NCBI GenBank assembly: GCA_023846275.1
Contig: CM043875.1
Span: 22,076,593 to 22,140,592, forward strand
Length of the DNA stretch: 64,000 nt
Reading direction: 5' to 3'
DNA from: Vanilla planifolia
Taxonomy: Eukaryota; Streptophyta; Magnoliopsida; Asparagales; Orchidaceae
Shown here: one piece after another, positions 12,962 through 22,099 of the stretch
Layout of the letters: each line of letters begins with the position of its first letter
Position numbering within the stretch: position 1 is the first letter of the stretch
The notes under the pieces: generated by a model
The model's database searches: none
What the model was told of the DNA's origin: nothing
What the model saw: only the letters and a program-made list of their open reading frames with translations
Made by a program: the position numbers and the translations under genes

Positions 12962-13399
12962 AATATATAATGTCTATATTTTGAAAAGCCTAGTGTCTTC
13001 TTCTAGTTGTTATGTGGTTAATCACTTTACCTACATTCCTTTTACTAGATTTTCTCTTTGATTTGTGTCTGGTAAGCTCTATAAATCCATCTAAAAAAGT
13101 TTTAGATCCTTTGCTCTTTCTTAGAAATCCTCATTAAAACTTTCAAGTGATTGAATGTCAGCTTACTACCTGAGTTACACATCCTTTCTAACTTCTATTT
13201 TAAATTGATATTGCTTATTTTTACTTGTCAGTTGTTCAATAAATTTGATCTTATAATCATTATAGAGACATTTCATAGTATTATTAAGTTCATTAGCTCT
13301 GTGTTATTATTTAGCTATGTAATGTGGATAATTTCTCATTTCTCTACTTTTTTAGTTGTGGGGATGATCCCTTGAAAAAAAGATGCTAAAACATCCTCA

Positions 13400-14250
13400 T
13401 CTACCCTTTTTTAATTCTTATACCTTAAATTTATGTCACTAAGTTTTGGTTATTTTACTACAACTGGGTGCTGGCACTTTTTTTGGCCAAAGTTGTTGGT
13501 TTCATATTAGTCACTATCTGACCTATTGGATTTTTCTCAACATGTCCATTCAATTGATCTGAGGGTTAAAGCTTTTTACTTACTTGCATTGGGTCATTGA
13601 GTGTTCTTCTTGTTCCTATTCTTTTTTAGGATTTTAATCCATGGAAAAAGCTCTTTAATAAGATTGATTTCAACATAGACCTAAGCCACATAAGGCCTTG
13701 TTAAAGTAATTTTTATAGGGCATGCTTTTAATAAGTTCTTGACTACAAATGTAATTGAGTGTAAGGCTTGTTTGTTAAATAGGGAATTAGAAGGTGCTCT
13801 AGTGTGATCCACATTGGTGCTTAAGAAAGTTTAGTATTTAGCTAACAATCTTAATGATATTTAAAAGTCCATTCCCAACTTTTATGCATCCAACATCTAA
13901 TGTAGTCTGATTCTAGTAAAATCCTCAAGACAACATGCCTATTATTTAACATCCTTGCAACAACCGATCTAGTGAAGCCAATTTTTTAGATTTCAACTCT
14001 TAGGACTATCATATTAGGTCTTCCATGTGAGAACTTCCCAATTAGTGTCAATTTAAAGGGAGTTACCATTTTGGAGACGTCATTGTCATCAAAGATGATT
14101 TCTTATTTACTTTTAAATAAAAACACATGCTTTATCTTAATTAATAAGATGAATTATATTGAACTCAACACCACAACAAAGAAGCAATTTGGTGTGAAAT
14201 GTTTACCCCAATTCTCTATAAAATAATGGCCATAATGCCAAACTACACAC
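13400..14250 (-). pseudogene. LINE-1 ORF1 (nucleic-acid-binding protein) remnant
   Basis: The minus strand from about 14.11 kb gives IIFDDNDVSKMVTPFKLTL, then text like RHVVLRILLESDYIRCW and WEWTFKYH, the pattern of the N-terminal domain of plant LINE ORF1 proteins. The same stretch of text appears in LINE-2 (about 49.2 kb) and LINE-4 (about 55.2 kb). Many stops are present. 12962-13400 should be the rest of ORF1 and the spacer to ORF2, where I saw no clear motif. Confidence 0.55.
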
Positions 14251-14399
14251 AAAGTGCACCAAAGGAGAGGAGTGTACTTACAAATGAAGTCCCTTAAAAC
14301 CCCTCCAAAAAGGATATCCTACCAACACAAAATTTAAAAAATGCTATTACCTACATTATCACCCCTTTTTGAGCCTAACATAATAAAAGCTCCCTCATA

Positions 14400-15650
14400 A
14401 AGTAGGTAGGAGGCATTCTGTAGTTTTAAAGAATTACTTGTAACTCCTATTCAAAGGACAATTCATGAAGGAATGATTGATTTGTAAATTAGTTGTGATT
14501 CATAAAATACATTGCTTAATGACATTGTAGCTAGTAAAGCTTTATGGATAAATCCTATATGAGTGCTTGATGGCTTCCTCATATTCCATTTCTCTCTACC
14601 TCTCTCTCTCTCCTTCCCTCCCTCCTTCCCTCTATTTTCTAGCTCCTTATTATAGTGTCTATGTATCTTACTATAACAATTATTGCACCCACTCACTATG
14701 CTACTTAGCTGCTCGTTCATTCCTAATTCCACTTGCCCATGCCATGCTCTACTCACTCATGTCTTATTCCATGCATTTGCATCCTAGTATATTTGTATTG
14801 CACTATGTGTGTTAACTATCCAATGTTGCATGCTCTCAACTTGTGCACTATGCAATGCATTAGTACTCTACCTACATGCTAGCCTCTACTCCAAGCACCA
14901 ACACTTAATCTTATTAAAATCTACTAATAATATAGTGTTCATACTATTCACTTATCTTTTAGATCTTGATTCCTTCTAGAACCACCTTTCCTACTTTAGT
15001 TAGATTTCATGAGAAGATCCAATCCAAATTAAGGGTTTATAGAAGCTTAAAGAGAAGCTGTTATACAAATCAAGTATATCAAGGAGAGGAGGTGAATTGA
15101 GCAAGAAATATTACATTTAAGAGAAGTTGTTAACTTAAGCATCTAACATAGTAAAAGTAAATGTATAAACTAAAAAGCACAAGCATTTTATAAGTGGTTC
15201 CACTCCTACTGAATTGAGTCTACATCAACCCCCAAGCCAACAAGCTTAAGCCTATTATTTCCCCTTCTTACTTACTTTCCACAACTCGTGGAGAAACTAT
15301 TACAACTTTTTCTTTTTCTTTATGGCCTGAACACAACATCCTAAGTCTTGTCTTGGGTTAAAACCCAACCCTTATTGATTTTTTTCAACAGATTAAATGT
15401 AATCACACATTAGGTTTTTTAAGATAAAATCTAACTCAAGATTTTTCAAATGCTAAATTCTAACCTCATTTTTATTATGGGCACAAATGTATCTATTTGT
15501 GTCTTTTTAGGCTCAAATTTAACTCTTACAAAATGCAACCTTACATAAGTCAATTTCTAAAAGAAAACTTAGAAATAATTAAGATATAAGAATAATTAAA
15601 AGCAATATAAGAAAATTAAACCAAGATAAATAAACTAAGCAAACTTATGC
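14400..15650. other. Unassigned region with a CT-rich microsatellite
   Basis: No gene is supported. 14591-14635 is a (CT)n/(CCCT)n tract. Two opposite-strand reading frames of 82 and 97 codons overlap at the tract and read as low-complexity Ser/Leu/Pro or Glu/Arg/Gly, so I take both as chance. 14690-14900 is less AT-rich and repeats ATGC-containing words. 15050-15600 resembles the border of an LTR element, but I could not assign it. Confidence 0.4.
14591..14635 (+). repeat. CT/CCCT microsatellite
   Basis: This is a pyrimidine tract made of CT dinucleotides followed by CCCT and CCTT units, visible directly. Confidence 0.85.
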
Positions 15651-18600
15651 TTAGAAAAATTAAGCCAAGTATGATGTGATTATCATATTAATTATGATAG
15701 TATCGTGAGGATTAAGGCCGACTACATTCAATGTTGGTAAGGTGGAAAATTGGTATCACATAATACAATTGTAGCACATCGTATAATGTGATCTAATTGG
15801 AGTAAAAGAGAAATATGAATAAGAGAAAAACTTGGCCAATGATCATATTATGCTAATCACACCATACTACAAGGGTAGCATTATGGAAAATGAACAGTTG
15901 ATCTAAGTAATATTGTGATCATACAAATATAAAGTCATAGATCATTTAATATGATTAGTAATATAATATATAGTATGATTAGTTAAGAGTAGTATTGCAC
16001 AAGAGAATCATTAGGTTACAATAGGTGATTATGGTGTGTAGAGTATCATACATGTACGAATACTATATTTTATAATTATGATTAATGGGACTAATAGTTA
16101 GTTAAGAGATATTTAGTACATGTTATAGTTTCAAATTATTGTAATATTAGTACAATGAATATAACTCAAATAAAATAATTTATCATAGATCTAAGGGTTA
16201 GAAATGACCTAAATAGATCAAGTTAAAGGAAAAGAAATTTAAGATTAAGTCAAACATTAGAATGCAAGAATTTTTAAGATAATGATATGAGTAGAGAAAT
16301 ACTATCTAGTTTAACTAATATCCCTTGATTAAAGAATTGATTGAAGAAATATATGTGGTTTTAGGTTGAGATTAGGGCTAAAAGTTTAGCAAAACATAGT
16401 CGTTGATGCTTCTAAAGAGATCTACCCAACAGAAGGCAAGGACCATAAGCCAAAAGTAAGAAGGAAAAAGGAGAATTTCCAAGTTGGTTTGAGAAAAGGA
16501 GCTCTCTTTTTCATGTAGACCATTATTTAGTTAAGAAGATAGAAGATCCTCTTATTTTGAATATAAAGTTAGAAGCATGTTACATAATAAAATAAAGTAA
16601 TTTGTTAGCATACTTGTAAAGGAAAATTTGGCTAATAACATATGTTATTCCTCTTCCTTAAACTTAAGTTTCCAATGTTTAAATTTAGCCATGATTTTTC
16701 TATTTTGCTGAGTGAAATGTATGCCTTATATTCTAAAATATTCCTAAATGAATTATAGCATATATTTTGGCAAGAAAATTAGACAATTAAATGAAATTAA
16801 ATTGCCTATAAGGTGAATTATTTATAAGGACAACAAGATTATTAAAGAAATGATGTTATGATTGAGTTTAATGATACCATTATGCATTTTTGTGGAAATC
16901 AGAAAAAGGATAAAAAGATGTATGTCTCACTTACTGTATGGAATATATGCTAAAAGGAACCCTTGATTATTGATGTTATGAATTTGCATTTTAGTGTTTT
17001 ATATGTAATAATTCATTAGATCTTATGTGTATATGCATGTTTAAATTTGAATTTTCATGAAGCCTTTCAGTCTCACTATCTTTGTAAAATCTAAATTTCA
17101 AGAAATGTTATGGTTATATGCCAAACCACGAACAAGCATGATATTGATGACAAAATTTAAGTTTATATTTGGATGATATTATTCTAAACTTTATGATTTT
17201 GCTAGCTATGTAGGAAAATGAAGATTTATTATGAGAAACTATTGCTTAATTGAAACTTAATGAAGGAATTAAGGTGATGAATCTAACTCAAACCCTTATG
17301 ATAAGTATTGTTAAGTGTCACCATAAAACATCACCTAAAATTTGTAACATTTTTTCTACTTGAAAAACCAAACCTTAGTTCTAATTCTTGCTACAAGAGT
17401 GGTTGGAAGCCTCGATTTCATTATGGGGAGTCTTGAGAGGCTTGGGTTAGTTTTGAAAGAACGCTAAAAGAGGTTTAGTTATTGATTAGATATAACAAAA
17501 AGGATGGGTTTAGTTGAGTAGGTGTAGCAAGTTAACAAAAGCCTTAAACTAATTAATATACTCTATTGGCTTCAATTGGAATTATGAAATTATTGGATTG
17601 ATCAAGAAAACCTAAAGCTTAAAACTTGAATGTTGTGGATTTAAAATTTAAATACCTTTGACTCAAATTTTGAAAAATTACATTTAAAATTTGAATATTT
17701 AAGATTTGATATTTAAATTCTTAAGATTTGATATGATATAAACTTACTATGTTGAATATTATCTTCTTAAATTATCCCATAATTTTTTCGTCAAAGGGTG
17801 CCTCATCATTTTAAGACTATAACTTCTTATATAAATACTAGGATTAATCCCTCACTAACTAATATAGAATAATTTATGTATATATCCTTTTACTTAAAAG
17901 CTTATTAAGAGCTATAATTTTCTAGCAATTTATCTCTTAAGATATCACCCAATAATCATTCTCTATCCCTTTCAATCTCAAGTATTATAGGCCTATCAAT
18001 TTTTATATAGTTTATCTTCAAATCATAGTGAACTAGTAAAAGATATTTCTCTGATACCAAGTGTGACATTCTATACTTGTTTGTTGAGGTATTGATCTTT
18101 TAAATTATCATAGAATAATTATGTGGGTTTAGCCCTCAAAAGATGTGCCAAAATCTTAAGATTATAACATATCATTTAAATATCTAAATTATTTTCTTAG
18201 TAGCTTATATGAGATAATTCATCTTTACATCCCTCCATCAAAAAGCTTACCAAGAGTTACTCTTTGCTTTGAAGATTTCCCTCTTAGGACATCATCTACC
18301 ACTTAGTTCCTACTAGGTCTATCTTGGGTGTCACATTTGAATTTGAACCATACATAAGGTTATGTACACAAGTAACTCTAGTTAAGGTTGGAAGTAAGCT
18401 ATGACTTGAATGAACTTTAGATGTGGCTAACGATAGCTTAAGAGTTAAGCATTTATTTAGGTTAAATAATTCTTAAAGATAATTATTATTGTAAAAGGAA
18501 ATCTTAAAGATAAAAATTGGCATTAGACTAAGAACATTAAGCACATGGTAAAACCTTGAACATACTTGAGATAAGACTATGAATTGATGAAGCTCTCAGT

Positions 18601-18990
18601 TAAAACCTTAGATGAGGGATGATTATGACAGAAACCTTAGTTTTGGTCTTATGATTTGCCAAGGAGTGAAACTTTCTCTTAGATTTTTGGTTAAACCCTA
18701 ATTTAGCTTGATTTGGTGTATAAGATCATGAGAAGCTCTAAATAAGGATCTTATGCCATGGATTGACTTTATAGATGATGGTTTGAGAGGTGTATGGCTC
18801 AGAAGAAACATTTGGAAAGCATTGAATGACTCAAGTTGGGCTGCAAGATAAGAAAAGTCACTAATAGAACTCATAAACCTAAATTGGAGAACAAAGAACT
18901 ATGATTAAAAGAGTTTGAGTCAAGGATTTAAAACTTGAATGAGTAATCAAGTGATAGCTTAGATAGGTTTATAGGTTTTAGTGACATTCC
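15650..18990 (+). repeat. Truncated long gypsy-type LTR (family X, copy D)
   Basis: It matches the solo LTR at 32615-37413 in order. The first 450 bases carry AGTATGAT repeats, as at 33.0-33.2 kb. 16185-16620 parallels 33300-33740, with 'aaatgacctaaat' and 'gattagggct' phrases. 17340-17530 parallels 34960-35230, and 18340-18985 parallels 35340-35930, including the GTCACTAATAGAACTC signature at 18857-18882. It stops at about 18.99 kb, before the gene island, so the 3' end of the LTR is missing. An internal direct repeat (17770-18060 and 18110-18335) is not seen in the other copies. Confidence 0.55.
17770..18335 (+). repeat. Diverged direct repeat inside LTR copy D
   Basis: About 230-290 bases near 17770-18060 recur, diverged, at 18110-18335, offset by about 343 bases. 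Aligned landmarks are AAAGCTTA-AAGAG-TA and CTCTTA-GA-ATCA followed by CC. The copies end near TGTGACATTC and GGTGTCACAT, which resemble LTR termini, so this may be a small separate insertion. Confidence 0.4.
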
Positions 18991-19070
18991 AAAAATTAAA
19001 AAAAAGATTTGAGGAAGAGGTACTTCAATGTTTTGTTAAAAAGCTTGTGGATGCTCAAAAGTTTGCGACT

Positions 19071-19094
19071 ACAAAGGTCCATTTGGACCTTTGT
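19071..19094. other. Perfect 11-bp inverted repeat
   Basis: ACAAAGGTCCA, two T residues, then TGGACCTTTGT form a perfect hairpin-capable palindrome about 620 bases upstream of the ERF start codon. It may be a leftover from the adjoining repeat or a protein-binding site; the sequence does not decide. Confidence 0.5.
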
Positions 19095-19502
19095 ATGACC
19101 ATAGAGAAGATGGAGATGCACATCATTAATGAATAGAACTTAGTCTCATTTGATTCTACCATTTGTTCCAACATCTCCTATCTCAAATGAAAGAATGGAT
19201 AATTGGAAAAGAATTTTTTTTGTTAAAAAATGCAAATTAAATTAAGAAATATCTTTTTTAAAATTTGATACCGCGGGATTTGATTATATTAAAATACACC
19301 GCAATGAACATTTGTTTCCTGTTGTCGTATTGGGTTGACCTTGGCAAATGGAGGGTTGTAGTAGTCCTCGGTGACAAACGCGACGTCCCGGTTTTAGTTT
19401 ATTGCAACGACAGCCAAGCCATCGTCCCTTCTATTAGTTTCACATAATTTAGTTTTATTAATTTACAGTGTCATTTTGAATTAATTAAATCCGTAATCGA
19501 CA

Positions 19503-19533
19503 GCGGCTTTTGCCGCCCTCTGCCTTTAGCCGC
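19503..19533 (+). promoter_or_regulatory. Cluster of three GCC-box-like sites
   Basis: GCGGCT (19503-19508, reverse complement AGCCGC), GCCGCC (19512-19517) and AGCCGC (19528-19533) lie within 31 bases. The first two also form the hairpin GCGGC-TTTT-GCCGC. AGCCGCC is the classical binding site of ERF-type AP2 proteins, so control by this or another ERF is possible. None of the three is a full AGCCGCC. Confidence 0.45.
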
Positions 19534-19630
19534 AAAAAGACAAACCTCAGCAACGATAACAGCAGAGATGCAAGAAAAAGAGACCAAAGGGCAAATTAGT
19601 TCCCCAAGCTATGCAGCTTCTTCCCATTCA

Positions 19631-19639
19631 TAAATATAT
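19631..19639 (+). promoter_or_regulatory. Probable TATA box of the ERF gene
   Basis: TAAATATAT within CATAAATATATC lies 78-86 bases upstream of the ATG. That would allow a transcription start near 19665-19675 and a 5' leader of about 45 bases. Confidence 0.5.
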
Positions 19640-19716
19640 CTTTTCCTCTATTAATTCTCTTCACCTCCAAGAAAGCCAAGGAGCAGTTGTCATATAGGCG
19701 TTTACATACTGCACAA

Positions 19717-20412
19717 ATGGTGCATAAGTTTGTAAGGAGAAGTGGAAAAGTGGCAGGAGCCACGTCTACAATTGGCGTGGCGCAGCAGACCAAGAAGCGG
19801 TTCATGGGCGTGCGGCAGAGCCCGTCGGGGCGTTGGGTGGCCGAGATAAAGGGCACGGCGCAGAAGATACGCATGTGGCTAGGAACCTTCGACACCGCGG
19901 AGACCGCCGCACTTGCCTACGACGAGGCCGCCTGCCTCCTCCGCGGTGCCAACACGCGGACCAACTTCTGGCCCCGCTCATCGGTGGGGCCGGTCTCCAC
20001 GTCGTCTGTTCTCTCTCCAAAGGTCTTCAACCATCTCATCCGACACCTCGAGAGCCAGCGGGCGGCCAAACCACACCCTTCTTCGACGACGACGCCGGAG
20101 CCACCGGTGCAACAGAAGCAGCAGCTCATGTGCCCCGTAGAGTTGGAGTGCGTCAACCGAGTGTCATGTAGGAGCGAGCTGTTGAACGATGGGAGCGCTT
20201 CGACTGCTGCAAACAGCATCGACGAAAACGACTTCAGCTGCATGAGTTACAACCCGATGGGCTCGAGTTCGACGGGCGGCAGCGAGATAATAGGAGGCGA
20301 GGAGGAGAGCATGGATGACTTTACGTGCTTCTTTGCTCCGTTGGAGATGGCGGTGGAGATGGAAAGTTCCGAGTATTGGACGATGCTCTCCTCTTCAGCT
20401 AAAAGCGAATGA
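19717..20412 (+). CDS. AP2/ERF-domain transcription factor, RAP2.11/ERN-like (group V)
   Basis: The gene is intact and intronless, 231 residues, with one AP2/ERF domain at about residues 28-85. Visible motifs are [14 protein letters not shown] (31-44), IRMWLGTF (51-58), AYDEAA (67-72) and [11 protein letters not shown] (76-86). That tail, [13 protein letters not shown] and the [13 protein letters not shown] segment after the domain (100-112) resemble the RAP2.11/ERN clade, known for low-potassium responses in Arabidopsis and nodulation in legumes; which role applies here cannot be read from sequence. KFVRRSGK (4-11) and KKR (26-28) are basic and may aid nuclear entry. The C-terminus is acidic ([12 protein letters not shown], 195-206), as in activators, and I see no EAR repression motif. 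The first in-frame ATG is at 19717; the frame is open upstream to 19600 but has no other ATG. Relative to AtERF1, contact positions read M30, S35, S37 and K45. The coding sequence is far more GC-rich than its surroundings. Confidence 0.93.
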   Translation: MVHKFVRRSGKVAGATSTIGVAQQTKKRFMGVRQSPSGRWVAEIKGTAQKIRMWLGTFDTAETAALAYDEAACLLRGANTRTNFWPRSSVGPVSTSSVLSPKVFNHLIRHLESQRAAKPHPSSTTTPEPPVQQKQQLMCPVELECVNRVSCRSELLNDGSASTAANSIDENDFSCMSYNPMGSSSTGGSEIIGGEEESMDDFTCFFAPLEMAVEMESSEYWTMLSSSAKSE

Positions 20413-20700
20413 AATCCCTGTATGCATCTTATTGAGGTGCAAGGCTTCTTAGTTCTGTAGCTCATGGATGAACTCGACAGCCATGTTTGCTTGAGAAACT
20501 GTTGAAAGAAGTCATCGTGTTTAACTCAAAACACATTGTTCCATTGATTCCTATGCGTATGCTTACGCCTACTGTTTAAGCAGGAAAGATAGGTCTGCCA
20601 ATTATGGTTTTGTAACGTAGTACTTTTTTTATCTACGTACGTTTTATGAATTTCCAACTGATTAATCTAATAAACCTTCCGGAAATGCATTTTAGTCTAT
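20413..20700 (+). promoter_or_regulatory. 3' UTR and probable poly(A) signal of the ERF gene
   Basis: AATAAA lies at 20669-20674, about 257 bases after the stop codon, in a T-rich context. It is the first exact AATAAA after the gene that I noticed. The cleavage site would be some 15-30 bases further on. Confidence 0.45.
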
Positions 20701-21020
20701 GCTTTCAAATTACTGCTACGAAATACAGCTATTAGCTTGGGAGGATTCAGATGGAATTCTGGGTTAACTCTTTGTTAGTTACCACTCAATAGTTTGGCAA
20801 AAATGGGCAACTGGGAAAATTGAGCTTCAAGTTTGGCTTAGCTGTTACAAATAGACCATAATCTATTGCAACCTAGCATCAGTCTTCTGACCTTTTAAGA
20901 ATCACGGATGTGACCAACATTCAATTCAAGATTATAATAGTAAATTTGTAGAAAACAAAATTAAAAATATTTGAAGAGTTAAACAAATTTTTTACAAAGT
21001 TCACATTAAAATAAAATAAA
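20700..21020. other. Intergenic, nothing recognised
   Basis: This is AT-rich, apparently single-copy sequence between the ERF 3' UTR and the small ORF at 21022. I see no repeat of the families found elsewhere and no gene. Confidence 0.5.
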
Positions 21021-21021
21021 A

Positions 21022-21192
21022 ATGCAGCTTAAAGCTGCAGTTCTGGCGAAAGCTGATCAACTGCAAGCTGCACTGCACGGATTGTCCACGCCGAGTCGAA
21101 TCGCCCAAGCTCTGCAAGAAACTCCTAATCGAAATGCTCATGCAACTATTCGCAAACGAATAATGCAAACATTGCGAAAGGCAGTATTGTAG
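21022..21192 (+). CDS. Short ORF of unknown status, 56 residues
   Basis: ATG at 21022 opens a 57-codon frame ending in TAG at 21190-21192. The product is rich in Ala, Gln, Leu and Arg (it begins MQLKAAVLAKADQLQAAL and ends KRIMQTLRKAVL), so it could form amphipathic helices. Base composition is clearly richer in GC and CpG than the repeats around it and closer to that of the ERF gene 610 bases upstream. I do not recognise the protein. It may be a small gene, an exon or decayed piece of a larger gene, or chance in a GC-richer patch. The start lies in a hairpin (TGCAGCTT-A-AAGCTGCA, 21023-21039). No promoter or poly(A) signal is obvious. Confidence 0.25.
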   Translation: MQLKAAVLAKADQLQAALHGLSTPSRIAQALQETPNRNAHATIRKRIMQTLRKAVL

Positions 21193-21289
21193 TATATTAA
21201 TAGCATAGGGCCAGCAAGATGGAAGATTATATTATTGCATTATTGAAGCTATTCAATATTCGAAAAGACAAGATGATGCTCTCCATTTT

Positions 21290-22095
21290 TTTCCATGTCC
21301 CACACGGTTACCACAGTTAGAGTATAAGCGACCTTATCTAGTATTGTTGGCATATGTTGTTTCAATCAATTGTGTAGATTTAAGTCGAAGTAGACATTTG
21401 TGTGAGAATAAAAGCGCACGCACCTCTTCAAGGGTAAAATCGTCAACTCAAGTGGTAATAGTTGAAACCATATCATCAAAATTGGAATTAAGACTTACAA
21501 GAGCATGCATTAAAATATTTTGATCAGACATTGATTGTCCAATGACAATAAGGTTGTTGTTTATGGTTTTGATCTGCTACATATAATCATCAATAGAGCT
21601 ACCTCCTAGTTTCACCATCTATAGTCAGCTTTTCAATTGAAATATTCAAGCTAGAGTATGCAAAGTAAAATTCTAAGCAAGAGCTTTCCAAACCTTATGG
21701 GAGGTTTTAAGATTTATCAATGAGTAAAATTTGCTAGAGTTAAGATGATCTAAATGAGAACTAATTGATCCCAATAAGCCAAGTAGTGCATGAAGGATAA
21801 GTTTTAGTTGGACAAGTTTTAGAGCCATTGTCAACTCCACTTTTTATAGTATTGTCTTTAGTGCAACCAGACTTATGCACTAGTGAAAGTACTTGTCTTG
21901 TCATTTTTTATTCTCCAAACTTCATATTCAAATCAAGAGTAGTAATTTCCTAAGCTAATTATCATGCTATGGCATGCTACCAAAAATGAAATATCTCCAT
22001 CTCCACTAGTAACCCAATTGATTTAGAAGGAAGTTCACCTGGTTAAGTAATTTGCAAAAGTACACTTGTGTATATATGATACCAAAGCAACCTAC
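21290..22095 (-). mobile_element. Ty1/copia fragment: primer-binding site and gag remnant (copia-3)
   Basis: On the minus strand the text reads TGGTATCATATA at 22084-22073 (9 of 12 match to the Met-tRNA primer site), followed downstream by Gag coding sequence. A long readable stretch near 21.59-21.34 kb includes NNLIVIGQSMSDQNILMHAL, SNFDDMVSTITT and DDFTLEEVRALL, the pattern of the copia Gag core domain. Nothing beyond gag is present, so this is a 5' fragment. It ends about 0.9 kb downstream of the ERF gene. Confidence 0.7.
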
Positions 22096-22099
22096 TACC

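Larger units (their letters stand above)
2200..14400 (-). mobile_element. L1-type LINE with RNase H, decayed and split by two LTR insertions (LINE-1)
   Basis: Reading the minus strand from about 14.4 kb downward, I find a LINE ORF1 remnant (about 14.1-13.4 kb), an endonuclease domain (12.96-12.15 kb), a reverse transcriptase (8.23-6.25 kb) and an RNase H domain (2.68-2.28 kb). This is the domain order of plant L1 elements. Two foreign blocks interrupt it: the solo LTR at 8237-12142 and the LTR element at 3116-6245. Without them about 5 kb of LINE remains, close to a full-length element. Every domain carries stops or frameshifts, so the copy is dead. The outer ends are approximate and I found no target duplication. 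Confidence 0.8.
19260..19640 (+). promoter_or_regulatory. Promoter region of the ERF gene
   Basis: The text changes abruptly here from CpG-poor repeat to sequence with many CpG dinucleotides (CCGCGG, GTCGTATT, CGACGTCCCGG), as expected of unmethylated gene flank. It holds three GCC-box-like sites (19503-19533) and a TATA-like box (19631-19639). A short ATG frame at 19568-19633 (21 codons) lies upstream of the TATA-like box and is probably not transcribed. A 60-codon open frame at 19265-19447 lacks an ATG start and I do not call it. Confidence 0.55.

Noticed and set aside
12819..13375. Plus-strand frames of 74-80 codons with hydrophobic residues suggesting membrane proteins
   Set aside because: They are antisense to LINE-1 endonuclease and ORF1 remnants; the hydrophobic composition follows from T-rich DNA.
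14463..14815. 97-codon minus and 82-codon plus frames
   Set aside because: Both run across the CT microsatellite and read as low-complexity sequence, with no gene signals around them.
19265..19447. 60-codon frame in the ERF promoter region
   Set aside because: It begins with TTG rather than ATG, has no recognisable domain, and lies in the likely promoter.
19687..19716. A 10-codon N-terminal extension of the ERF protein starting at TTG
   Set aside because: Plant nuclear genes start at ATG. The first in-frame ATG is 19717, and no upstream ATG exists in the open part of the frame.
19802..20465. Several open frames of 70-110 codons overlapping the ERF gene on both strands
   Set aside because: They are shadows of the GC-rich ERF coding sequence in other frames; none shows a domain.
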